Of a DNA stretch of 7,246 nucleotides, positions 1-6,058 are shown one piece after another (position 1 is the first letter of the stretch; every line of letters starts with the position of its first letter). The notes beneath the pieces were generated by a model. It was not told the DNA's origin and searched no databases. It worked only from the letters and a program-made list of their open reading frames with translations. This DNA is from an uncultured Agitococcus sp. (lineage in GTDB: Bacteria; Pseudomonadota; Gammaproteobacteria; Pseudomonadales; Moraxellaceae): the NCBI RefSeq assembly GCF_937920075.1, contig NZ_CALETI010000114.1, positions 1-7,246 on the forward strand, read 5' to 3'. A program made the translations under genes and the position numbers.

Positions 1-1
1 G

Positions 2-661
2 ATATTTATTGAGGAATACTTACAAAAACATAGTATTCATTATTGGATTTCTAAACGAGATGAAACATATCAACAAATTAAATGGTCTCTAGGCAAAGGG
101 CTTTTGCGTTGTGCAACAACAGGTCAATTTGTTGGTGGTAATAATCAACCATTGCCTTTTACAAAAGAGGATTTTTATAATTCTAATAACGAAAAATATA
201 TTGCACCTCGCTTCTTACATTTACCTAAATCACAAACCAAAGCATTAGTTAGAGGATTATTAGAATCCGATGGTAGTGTGTCTGGTGGCTTATTATTAAA
301 CTTCTCTAATACTTCCCATGCTCTCATAGAGGGAATGCGCTATTTATTATTACGTCTAGGTATTCCGTCATCCGCCTCATATCGTGAGCGTGATAATCAA
401 CATGAAGGGACTCGTGCAGATGGCAGTAAAATTAAGTTTTCGGGTTTAACTAAATCATATGATTTGAGAATACCTTCTGTTCCCGACTTTGCAGAGTATT
501 TCAATTATCGGGTTGCTAAAAAGCAATTTTGGTTTGAATCAAAAGGTTCTTTGTTTACTCGTATTCAAGACATCAAACCTATCACACCTGTTCCTTTTGT
601 TTTTGATTTAAAAGTAGAAGGAGACCACAGTTATAATACTGTCGTTGGTGCTGTATCGAAT
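2..661 (+). mobile_element. NrdA intein 1, C-terminal 220 residues (LAGLIDADG homing endonuclease type), left end off window
   Basis: This in-frame insertion before the conserved GGKRKG of NrdA has no counterpart in ordinary NrdA. A LAGLIDADG-type motif (ALVRGLLESDG, 242-274, acidic residue codon 269-271) is followed about 130 residues later by the C-terminal splicing blocks. Block F is VFDLKVEGDHSY, ending at 634, and block G is VGAVSN, ending at 661. The distance from the motif to the C-terminus resembles that of the second motif in the downstream intein, so this is probably the second of two such motifs and the first lies upstream. Oddities: the penultimate residue is Ser, not His, and the first residue after the terminal Asn is Gly rather than the Cys, Ser or Thr used in standard splicing. 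An alternative junction is Asn (635-637) followed by Thr (638-640), but that would remove block G. Intein identity is firm; the boundary is less so. Confidence 0.88.
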
Positions 662-3319
662 GGCGGCAAACGTAAGGGAGCTGTCTGTGCTTACCTCGAA
701 ACATGGCATTTAGACATTGAAGAATTTTTAGAATTGCGTAAAAACACTGGTGATGACCGCCGCCGTACCCACGACATGAATACCGCTAACTGGGTACCTG
801 ACTTGTTTATGCAACGTGTATTTGATGATGGTGATTGGACATTATTCTCTCCTTCTGATGTACCCGATTTACACGATTTGTATGGCCAAGCGTTTACACA
901 ACGTTATAACGAATATGAGCAAATGGCTGCAAACGGTCAAATGCGCTTATTTAAGAAAATTAAAGCAGCCGATTTATGGCGCAAAATGTTATCCATGTTG
1001 TTTGAAACTGGTCATCCGTGGATTACTTTCAAAGACGTGTGTAACTTACGTTCACCACAACAACACGTGGGGGTAGTACATTCATCTAATTTATGCTGTA
1101 TTGCTGCTGACCAACGTGTTGTCACTGACAGAGGGATGTTGACGATTGGTGAACTTTATAAGTTAGGTGGTAACAATAAAGTCGTTGGTTTAGACGGTAT
1201 TTATCATGCCTCTGAAATGCTATTGCCCCGTCCTAATGCCCCTATGGTTGAAATACAAACCAGTGAAGGTTATACCCATAAGGTAACACCCGACCATAAA
1301 GTTTGGGTCAAAGACACAGGCTGGATTGAAGCACAACATTTACAACCTAATGACAAGCTACTTATTCAACAATTGGAAGGCTTATGGGGAGAGCAAAATC
1401 ATCCCGAATTAAGTTACTTAATGGGCTTGATTGCAGGTGATGGGACATTTGATCGTCAAAACGGTAAAGTTTATGTCGATGTTTGGCAAAATGATTTCCA
1501 ACATTTACAACCTATTGAGCAAACTGTTCATTATTTATTGGAAGGGAATACTGTTTTACGCACCACATCAACCAATACCCCCATATTTGCGATTAATAAC
1601 GAATTACACCGCGCACGCCTAAGCTCTGCTCCTTTATTTCGTTTACTTAAAGAGTACGGTTTTAGCGCAGACAACAAATTAGAAGTACCAGACTTGGTAT
1701 GGAAAGGTAATCGTGAGACAGTATCTGCCTACTTGCGCGGCTTATATCAAGCAGACGGCAATATTGTCAGTAGTCACGAAGTCACTACCTTAGCTCTTGC
1801 CTCAACAAGTTTAAAGTTTATCAAAGAGCTACAAATTCTTTGGGCTAACTTTGGTGTAAAAAGTTCTATTAACCAAATGCGTGACCATGAGCTAAAATCT
1901 ATGCCTGATGGTAAGGGAGGTCAAAAAGAATACTGGTCTAAACCCTTATATCGTTTATTGATAACGTCTATTCAAGGTTGCAAAATAGCCGAAGAAGTCA
2001 CTCAATTTGCTGCAAGTAAATCTTCAGAAGCGGCTAAACAGTATTTAGCTAATTTATCCAAGCAAGGTTATCAACAAAAACTATACGCTACTTTTACAGG
2101 GCTTATTGAATTACCTCATGAAGATGCGTATTGCCTAATGGTCGATTCTGATACCCATGCTTGGACAGTCAATGGCTTAATTACTAAAAATACCGAGATT
2201 ACGCTCAATACCAGTCAAGACGAAATTGCCGTGTGTAATTTAGGTTCTATTAACCTTGTTAACCATGTTACCGCCAATGGTTTAGATGTGGCCAAACTAG
2301 AACGCACCGTTAAAACCGCCGTGCGTATGCTCGATAACGTTATCGACATTAACTACTATGCCGTACCACAAGCCAAAAATTCTAACTTGCGTCATCGTCC
2401 TGTCGGTTTAGGCATTATGGGCTTTCAAGATGCCTTGTATATCTTAAATACGCCCTATTCTTCTGATGCGGCAGTTGCCTTTGCTGATAAGTCGATGGAA
2501 GTGATTAGTTATTTTGCCATTGCCGCTTCTTCGGAATTAGCCAAAGAGCGTGGTAGCTATAGTACCTTTGACGGTTCTTTATGGAGTCAAGGCATATTAC
2601 CTATCGACTCGTTAAGCAAAGTCATTGAAGCGCGTGGCGAACGTTATATTCAAGTGGATACCAGTCAAACTTTAGATTGGGCAAGTTTACGCACCAAAGT
2701 ACAAACTCAAGGTATGCGTAACTCCAACGTGATGGCGATTGCACCTACCGCCACCATTTCTAATATTTGTGGTGTGGCACAATCTATTGAGCCAACTTAT
2801 CAAAACTTGTATGTTAAGTCGAACTTATCGGGCGAATTTACGGTGGTTAACCCTTATTTGGTCAATGCCTTAAAAGAGCGCGGTTTGTGGGACCCTGTCA
2901 TGGTTAATGACTTAAAATACTATGATGGTTCGGTACAAAATATTGAGCGTATTCCAGAAGACTTAAAAGCCTTATTTGCCACAGCCTTTGAAGTTGAACC
3001 ACGTTGGATGGTGGAATCGGCGAGCCGTCGTCAAAAATGGATTGACCAAGCCCAATCCTTAAACTTGTACATTAGCCACGCATCGGGCAAAAAGTTGGAT
3101 GTGACTTATCGTATGGCTTGGTATCGTGGCTTAAAAACCACTTATTACCTGCGTGCGATTGGTGCAACGGCTGCCGAAAAATCGACCATTAGTGATGGCG
3201 CATTAAATGCAGTTAAAGCACAAGTACAAGTCGTACATGAAGAGTCTGCTTTTGTAGAAGCTGCACCCGTACCATTAGCTTGTAGTATTGATAATCCTGA
3301 TTGTGAAGCTTGTCAGTAA
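2..3319 (+). CDS. nrdA: Class I ribonucleoside-diphosphate reductase alpha subunit, 5' partial, with two in-frame inteins
   Basis: The large subunit of class I ribonucleotide reductase reduces ribonucleoside diphosphates to deoxyribonucleotides using a radical delivered by NrdB. The frame is open from base 2, so the start, N-terminal domain and first catalytic cysteine lie upstream. Extein sequence appears as 662-1096 (145 aa, starting GGKRKGAVCAYLETWHLDIE) and 2192-3316 (375 aa). Seen, using E. coli numbering: the SNLC radical motif with N437 at 1088-1090 and C439 at 1094-1096, E441 at 2195-2197, redox C462 in IAVCNLG at 2234-2236, the Y730-Y731 radical-transfer pair at 3143-3148, and a C-terminal tail CSIDNPDCEACQ whose CxxC regenerates the active site. 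The sequence is of the Pseudomonas type. Two inteins (2-661 and 1097-2191) must be removed to give a normal enzyme. nrdB follows downstream but is separated by a toxin-antitoxin pair. Function is very sure; the exact left intein junction is not. Confidence 0.96.
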   Translation: MFIEEYLQKHSIHYWISKRDETYQQIKWSLGKGLLRCATTGQFVGGNNQPLPFTKEDFYNSNNEKYIAPRFLHLPKSQTKALVRGLLESDGSVSGGLLLNFSNTSHALIEGMRYLLLRLGIPSSASYRERDNQHEGTRADGSKIKFSGLTKSYDLRIPSVPDFAEYFNYRVAKKQFWFESKGSLFTRIQDIKPITPVPFVFDLKVEGDHSYNTVVGAVSNGGKRKGAVCAYLETWHLDIEEFLELRKNTGDDRRRTHDMNTANWVPDLFMQRVFDDGDWTLFSPSDVPDLHDLYGQAFTQRYNEYEQMAANGQMRLFKKIKAADLWRKMLSMLFETGHPWITFKDVCNLRSPQQHVGVVHSSNLCCIAADQRVVTDRGMLTIGELYKLGGNNKVVGLDGIYHASEMLLPRPNAPMVEIQTSEGYTHKVTPDHKVWVKDTGWIEAQHLQPNDKLLIQQLEGLWGEQNHPELSYLMGLIAGDGTFDRQNGKVYVDVWQNDFQHLQPIEQTVHYLLEGNTVLRTTSTNTPIFAINNELHRARLSSAPLFRLLKEYGFSADNKLEVPDLVWKGNRETVSAYLRGLYQADGNIVSSHEVTTLALASTSLKFIKELQILWANFGVKSSINQMRDHELKSMPDGKGGQKEYWSKPLYRLLITSIQGCKIAEEVTQFAASKSSEAAKQYLANLSKQGYQQKLYATFTGLIELPHEDAYCLMVDSDTHAWTVNGLITKNTEITLNTSQDEIAVCNLGSINLVNHVTANGLDVAKLERTVKTAVRMLDNVIDINYYAVPQAKNSNLRHRPVGLGIMGFQDALYILNTPYSSDAAVAFADKSMEVISYFAIAASSELAKERGSYSTFDGSLWSQGILPIDSLSKVIEARGERYIQVDTSQTLDWASLRTKVQTQGMRNSNVMAIAPTATISNICGVAQSIEPTYQNLYVKSNLSGEFTVVNPYLVNALKERGLWDPVMVNDLKYYDGSVQNIERIPEDLKALFATAFEVEPRWMVESASRRQKWIDQAQSLNLYISHASGKKLDVTYRMAWYRGLKTTYYLRAIGATAAEKSTISDGALNAVKAQVQVVHEESAFVEAAPVPLACSIDNPDCEACQ
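1097..2191 (+). mobile_element. NrdA intein 2, complete 365-aa LAGLIDADG intein inserted after the catalytic cysteine
   Basis: This is a self-splicing protein element with an embedded homing endonuclease. Block A begins with Cys1 (CIAADQRVVTDRG), and block B contains the T64-P-D-H67 motif. The two LAGLIDADG motifs are LMGLIAGDG (residues 108-116, Asp115) and LRGLYQADG (residues 213-221, Asp220). Block F is YCLMVDSDTHAW, and the C-terminus is GLITKN with Asn365. The +1 extein residue is Thr (2192-2194), a legitimate nucleophile. Removing it restores SNLC-TEITLN, the expected NrdA active-site sequence, so both junctions are well fixed. The penultimate residue is Lys364 where most inteins have His; splicing without this His is known in some inteins. 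Both endonuclease acidic residues are intact, so homing activity is plausible (inference). Confidence 0.95.
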
Positions 3320-3330
3320 GCCGTTATAAA
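3301..3330 (+). promoter_or_regulatory. Candidate sigma70-type promoter for the toxin-antitoxin genes (and perhaps nrdB)
   Basis: TTGTGA at 3301-3306 (4 of 6 to the -35 consensus) and TATAAA at 3325-3330 (5 of 6 to the -10 consensus) are 18 bases apart. The -35 box lies inside the last codons of nrdA. The predicted transcription start, near 3337, falls inside the inverted repeat at 3329-3362, an arrangement expected for an autoregulated toxin-antitoxin operon. This is pattern matching only; in AT-rich DNA such matches occur by chance. Confidence 0.4.
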
Positions 3331-3362
3331 GACTAAGATGTTTTTAATACCATCTTAGTCTT
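3329..3362. repeat. Perfect 12-bp inverted repeat between nrdA and the antitoxin gene: operator or terminator
   Basis: The left arm AAGACTAAGATG (3329-3340) is exactly complementary to the right arm CATCTTAGTCTT (3351-3362) across a 10-base spacer. It starts 9 bases after the nrdA stop codon, so an RNA hairpin could end nrdA transcripts. However, no strong T-run follows the right arm on the plus strand, so it is a poor classical intrinsic terminator. It overlaps the candidate -10 box and start site of the toxin-antitoxin genes, which fits a binding site for the antitoxin acting as autorepressor. Both roles could coexist. The repeat itself is certain; its role is inferred. Confidence 0.75.
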
Positions 3363-3384
3363 ATCTGTTGTATGCGAGGATCAC

Positions 3385-3666
3385 ATGATTACTCTACCTG
3401 TTACCCCCTCTAGCTCGATTGAATTATCTGCATTATTGATAGACCAAATTGAGCATGGAGAAATCGTTACTCTAACCAAGAATGGTCAACCTATTGCTCA
3501 AATTTTGCCTGTTAAATACAGTACGTCTACACCAACAGTTGAAAGTCGTATGGTTGGTAAATGGCCAATAGGTTTACTCAAAAACAAGATGCAATTGGAT
3601 GGTTTTGATGAACCACTGCCTGATGACTTAATTGATGCGTTTGAAGGCAAATATAAAAATGTCTAA
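3385..3666 (+). CDS. Phd/YefM-type antitoxin of a type II toxin-antitoxin pair
   Basis: This 93-aa protein should bind and neutralise the PIN-domain toxin encoded next and repress its own promoter, as this family does. The N-terminal part (about residues 8-43: SSSIELSALLIDQIEHGE, then VTLTKNGQPIAQILPVK) matches the Phd/YefM DNA-binding fold pattern, in which a helix is followed by a 'G..v.i.knG.p.a.l.p' strand pair. The C-terminal part (about residues 56-90) carries GLLKNKMQLDGFDEPLPDDL, the acidic toxin-neutralising tail often seen in antitoxins paired with this kind of PIN toxin. The ATG is preceded by GAGGA (3376-3380). The last 8 bases overlap the toxin start, indicating translational coupling. 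Calling it VapB would be by function only; the fold looks Phd-like. Confidence 0.85.
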   Translation: MITLPVTPSSSIELSALLIDQIEHGEIVTLTKNGQPIAQILPVKYSTSTPTVESRMVGKWPIGLLKNKMQLDGFDEPLPDDLIDAFEGKYKNV

Positions 3667-4039
3667 GGCTTTTTTGTTAGATACCCATACGTTTTTATGG
3701 ATGGCTTCTGATGATTTGCGCCTCAAAGCCGCCGAAAAACACATCATGGCTGCGGAGCAATTGTATCTAAGTATGGCTTCGTGGTGGGAAATTGCCATTA
3801 AAATCAACATTGGTAAATCGTCTTATGATTATGCCGACCTGCTCACGATTGCTAAAAAAATGAATTTGGACTTTTTGACAATTACACCACAACATGGTCA
3901 AACTTTGCTCACGTTGCCGTTGATTCATCGTGACCCATTTGACCGAATGTTAATCGCTCAAAGCATCACAGAATCTTTGCCACTGCTTACACATGATGAA
4001 ACATTGGCCAGCTACACCAAACTTGTTACGCTATTTTAA
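3659..4039 (+). CDS. vapC: VapC-type PIN-domain ribonuclease toxin
   Basis: This 126-aa PIN-domain protein is the predicted toxin, a Mg-dependent RNase. Acidic residues stand at the family positions: Asp8 in FLLDTHTFLW, Glu44 in SWWEIAIK, Asp92/Asp95 in HRDPFDRMLIAQ, and Asp113 in LLTHDETL. All appear intact, so the toxin should be active when not bound by its antitoxin. I chose the ATG at 3659, which overlaps the antitoxin stop by 8 bases and lies 11 bases after GAAGG (3643-3647). It gives the usual short lead-in before the first Asp. An upstream in-frame TTG (3632) and ATG (3635) would add 8-9 residues not expected in the family. The stop codon is only 12 bases from the nrdB start, so the three genes are probably on one transcript. 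The exact RNA target cannot be told from sequence. Confidence 0.9.
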   Translation: MSKAFLLDTHTFLWMASDDLRLKAAEKHIMAAEQLYLSMASWWEIAIKINIGKSSYDYADLLTIAKKMNLDFLTITPQHGQTLLTLPLIHRDPFDRMLIAQSITESLPLLTHDETLASYTKLVTLF

Positions 4040-4051
4040 GAGAGAACCACC

Positions 4052-5287
4052 ATGTTAAATTGGGATGATTTTTATGCCGAAGAAAAGCCTAAGGCTAAAG
4101 CACCTGCAACGCCAGCAGCTCCTGCACAAACAGTTTCGCAGAAGCCAACTACTCCGTCGCCAGCAATGGCACCAGCTCAGCCCATCACAACCACAGCTGC
4201 CCTTGACCGAGCAAACGCAGCTCTTGCCAATTTAGATGTGGCGGCTGGCCTAGAAGATTTAGAAATGGGCGCAGCGCGTATCCAAGTTGACGATAAGCGC
4301 ATGATTAACTGCAAGGCCGACCTTAACCAACTCGTGCCGTTTAAGTACGATTGGGCATGGCAAAAATATTTAGATGGTTGTGCAAACCACTGGATGCCAC
4401 AAGAAATTAACATGACCAAAGACATCGCTTTGTGGAAAAATCCCGAAGGTTTAACCGATGACGAGCGTTTAATCGTCATGCGTTCTTTGGGTTATTTTTC
4501 GACAGCGGATAGCTTAGTGGCAAATAACTTGGTTTTAGCGGTTTACCGTTTAATTACCAACCCAGAATGCCGCCAATATTTATTGCGTCAAGCCTTTGAA
4601 GAAGCGATTCACACTCACGCCTACCAATACTGTATTCAATCGTTGGGCATGGATGAAGGCGAAGTGTTTAATATGTATCGTGAAGTGCCGTCCGTAGCCA
4701 AAAAAGCCGCATGGAGCATTAGCCATACTCATGCTTTATCTAATCCAAACTTTAAAACAGGTACAGCCGAAGCCGACCAAGAATTGTTACGCAATTTAAT
4801 TGGTTTTTATGGCGTGACCGAAGGCATTTTCTTCTATTGTGGTTTTACCCAAATTTTAAGTATGGGTCGCCGCAACAAAATGACAGGTGTTGCTGAGCAA
4901 TTCCAATACATTTTGCGTGATGAATCGATGCACTTAAACTTTGGTATTGATGTTATCAACCAAATCAAAATTGAAAATCCACATTTGTGGACGGCTGCTT
5001 TCCAACAAGAAGTCATTCAAATGATTTTAGAAGGCACTCAATTAGAAATTGAATATGCGCGTGACACGATGCCGCGTGGCGTATTGGGCATGAATGCGGC
5101 GATGATGGAAGAATATTTACAGTTTATTGCTAATCGCCGTTTAACCCAATTAGGTTTACCCGAGCAGTTTGCTGGTGTTAAAAATCCATTCCCGTGGATG
5201 AGTGAGATTATGGACTTGCGTAAAGAGAAAAATTTCTTTGAAACGCGAGTGACTGAGTATCAGGTTGGTGGTGCATTGACTTGGTAA
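4052..5287 (+). CDS. nrdB: Class I ribonucleoside-diphosphate reductase beta (radical-generating) subunit
   Basis: This 411-aa R2 subunit carries a di-iron centre and tyrosyl radical that activates NrdA. The expected ligands are present: Asp153 (STADSL), Glu184 and His187 (FEEAIHTHAY), Glu257 (VTEGIFFY), and Glu291 and His294 (RDESMHL). Tyr191 is at the radical position, equal to E. coli Y122. The C-terminal ETRVTEYQ contains Glu397 and Tyr403, matching the E350/Y356 pair used in radical transfer to NrdA. Overall the sequence belongs to the lineage that includes the Chlamydia R2, but it keeps Asp and Tyr where the chlamydial enzyme has Glu and Phe, pointing to a tyrosyl-radical enzyme. Residues 1 to about 75 form a Pro/Ala-rich extension (dense at 12-48) like that of Pseudomonas-type NrdB. 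The ATG at 4052 is preceded by an AGAGAGAA purine stretch, 12 bases after vapC. No intein is present. Confidence 0.97.
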   Translation: MLNWDDFYAEEKPKAKAPATPAAPAQTVSQKPTTPSPAMAPAQPITTTAALDRANAALANLDVAAGLEDLEMGAARIQVDDKRMINCKADLNQLVPFKYDWAWQKYLDGCANHWMPQEINMTKDIALWKNPEGLTDDERLIVMRSLGYFSTADSLVANNLVLAVYRLITNPECRQYLLRQAFEEAIHTHAYQYCIQSLGMDEGEVFNMYREVPSVAKKAAWSISHTHALSNPNFKTGTAEADQELLRNLIGFYGVTEGIFFYCGFTQILSMGRRNKMTGVAEQFQYILRDESMHLNFGIDVINQIKIENPHLWTAAFQQEVIQMILEGTQLEIEYARDTMPRGVLGMNAAMMEEYLQFIANRRLTQLGLPEQFAGVKNPFPWMSEIMDLRKEKNFFETRVTEYQVGGALTW

Positions 5288-5293
5288 GGTTTT

Positions 5294-5313
5294 AAAACGC
5301 AAGGACGCGTTTT
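5294..5313. terminator. Candidate bidirectional terminator between convergent nrdB and the minus-strand gene
   Basis: AAAACGC (5294-5300) pairs with GCGTTTT (5307-5313) across a 6-base loop, in the 35-base gap between the nrdB stop and the stop of the opposing gene. A-rich and T-rich ends on each side could serve as U-tracts in both directions. The stem is only 7 bp and the T-run is part of the stem, so strength is uncertain. Position between convergent genes supports the call. Confidence 0.5.
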
Positions 5314-5322
5314 GCACTAGAT

Positions 5323-5973
5323 CTAATCCCCTCCGCCACAGCCACCCCCGCAACCTCCACCATCGCTACTATCACCACCACTACAGCTACATCCTCCCCC
5401 ACAGCCGCCACCAATATCACTGGCACAATAACTGCTATCACTTGGGTTATTAGCCGCCATACAATTTAAACTATAAACAAATCCACTCGGAATCATTAAC
5501 ATCGCATCTAAAGCAAATAATCTAGGTAATCGTGATGGCAAAGCAGGATTAATTTGCTCATGGCGACACGCCAAATTCCATGTTCGTTTAATGCCAATCG
5601 TGGCTTGAGTTCGTGTCTGCATCGTTTCAGCAGGATGATGATGTAAAAACTTACCAAAGGCTCGCTGACAGAAACTTTCATAGGCTTTGGTTGATAAGAT
5701 AAAGGCATGCCATGCTTCATCAACTGCTTGTGAAGGCATACTCAACATACCTTTACCACGTATCATTAACACACAATAAAAATAATCTCTTAAGCCTTCT
5801 AAGACTTCTTTTACTTGTGTAGGCGTTAAATGGGGATAAGTTTCGGCAACTCGACGTTGAATAGAGGCATCAAATACTAAACGTTTAATCACATCCATGC
5901 GTTTTATTTTTTGTTGCCAATTCAAATAACTGACAATCACAATAAACATGACAATTAAAAGAAACCAGATCAT
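5323..5973 (-). CDS. Membrane-anchored protein of unknown function with a Gly/Cys-rich tail
   Basis: This 216-aa protein has three visible parts. Residues 2-16 are a hydrophobic N-terminal membrane segment followed by a basic stretch (QQKIKR). Residues about 30-160 form a soluble domain with AVDEAWHAFILSTKAYESFC and FGKFLHHHP, a WH...FC...HHHP pattern I associate with the 'glycine-rich domain-containing' hypothetical proteins of Proteobacteria. Residues 188-216 form a low-complexity tail of Gly, Cys, Ser and Asp with CGGGC units (Cys at 191, 195, 197, 208, 212). Conserved His and Cys suggest metal binding, but that is inference and no activity is known to me. The start is supported by AAGGAG (complement of 5981-5986), 7 bases upstream. 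It is convergent with nrdB and divergent from the ubiB-like gene, so it is probably its own transcription unit. The reading frame is firm; the function is not recognised. Confidence 0.8.
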   Translation of the reverse strand: MIWFLLIVMFIVIVSYLNWQQKIKRMDVIKRLVFDASIQRRVAETYPHLTPTQVKEVLEGLRDYFYCVLMIRGKGMLSMPSQAVDEAWHAFILSTKAYESFCQRAFGKFLHHHPAETMQTRTQATIGIKRTWNLACRHEQINPALPSRLPRLFALDAMLMIPSGFVYSLNCMAANNPSDSSYCASDIGGGCGGGCSCSGGDSSDGGGCGGGCGGGD

Positions 5974-6029
5974 TTTTATTCTCCTTCAAGACTCACGCTT
6001 TTAGCCTTGTTTTTTTGTTATTTAAGTTG

Positions 6030-6058
6030 CTATTAGTTATATGACTAAAATATGACAA
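6030..6058 (-). promoter_or_regulatory. Weak candidate promoter for the Gly/Cys-rich protein gene
   Basis: On the minus strand TTGTCA (complement of 6053-6058, 5 of 6 to the -35 consensus) is followed after 17 bases by TAATAG (complement of 6030-6035, only 3 of 6 to the -10 consensus). It lies about 57 bases upstream of the start codon and overlaps the TGACA repeats. No better candidate stands out in the divergent gap, but the -10 match is poor. Confidence 0.22.

Noticed and set aside
104..106. TTG codon that could be taken as the start of the long nrdA reading frame
   Set aside because: The frame is open to the left edge of the window and the codon lies inside intein 1, so this is an internal codon of a gene starting upstream.
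635..640. Alternative intein 1 end at Asn followed by Thr, giving a normal +1 nucleophile
   Set aside because: It would leave the intein without block G and shorten the His-to-Asn span to 4 residues, against 12 in intein 2. It is kept as the main competing explanation rather than the preferred one.
816..1076. Second-frame plus-strand open frame inside nrdA (and one at 1431-1622 inside intein 2)
   Set aside because: They overlap strongly conserved protein sequence in another frame and their translations look like nothing recognisable.
3632..3658. Upstream TTG/ATG starts for the VapC toxin
   Set aside because: They add 8-9 residues before the normal PIN-domain start. The ATG at 3659 gives a family-like N-terminus and the short overlap typical of antitoxin-toxin pairs.
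3385..4039. Possibility that the toxin-antitoxin pair is part of a larger mobile element
   Set aside because: I found no transposase, integrase, terminal inverted repeats or flanking target duplication around it; only the local palindrome is present.
4177..4479. 100-codon minus-strand open frame inside nrdB
   Set aside because: It is antisense to a well-conserved gene, contains no recognisable domain and has no supporting start context; it is a coding shadow.
5330..5415. C-rich, triplet-like DNA resembling a simple repeat
   Set aside because: The minus strand encodes the Gly/Cys-rich protein tail here (GGN and TGY codons); codon use varies, so it is protein-level repetition and not a DNA microsatellite.
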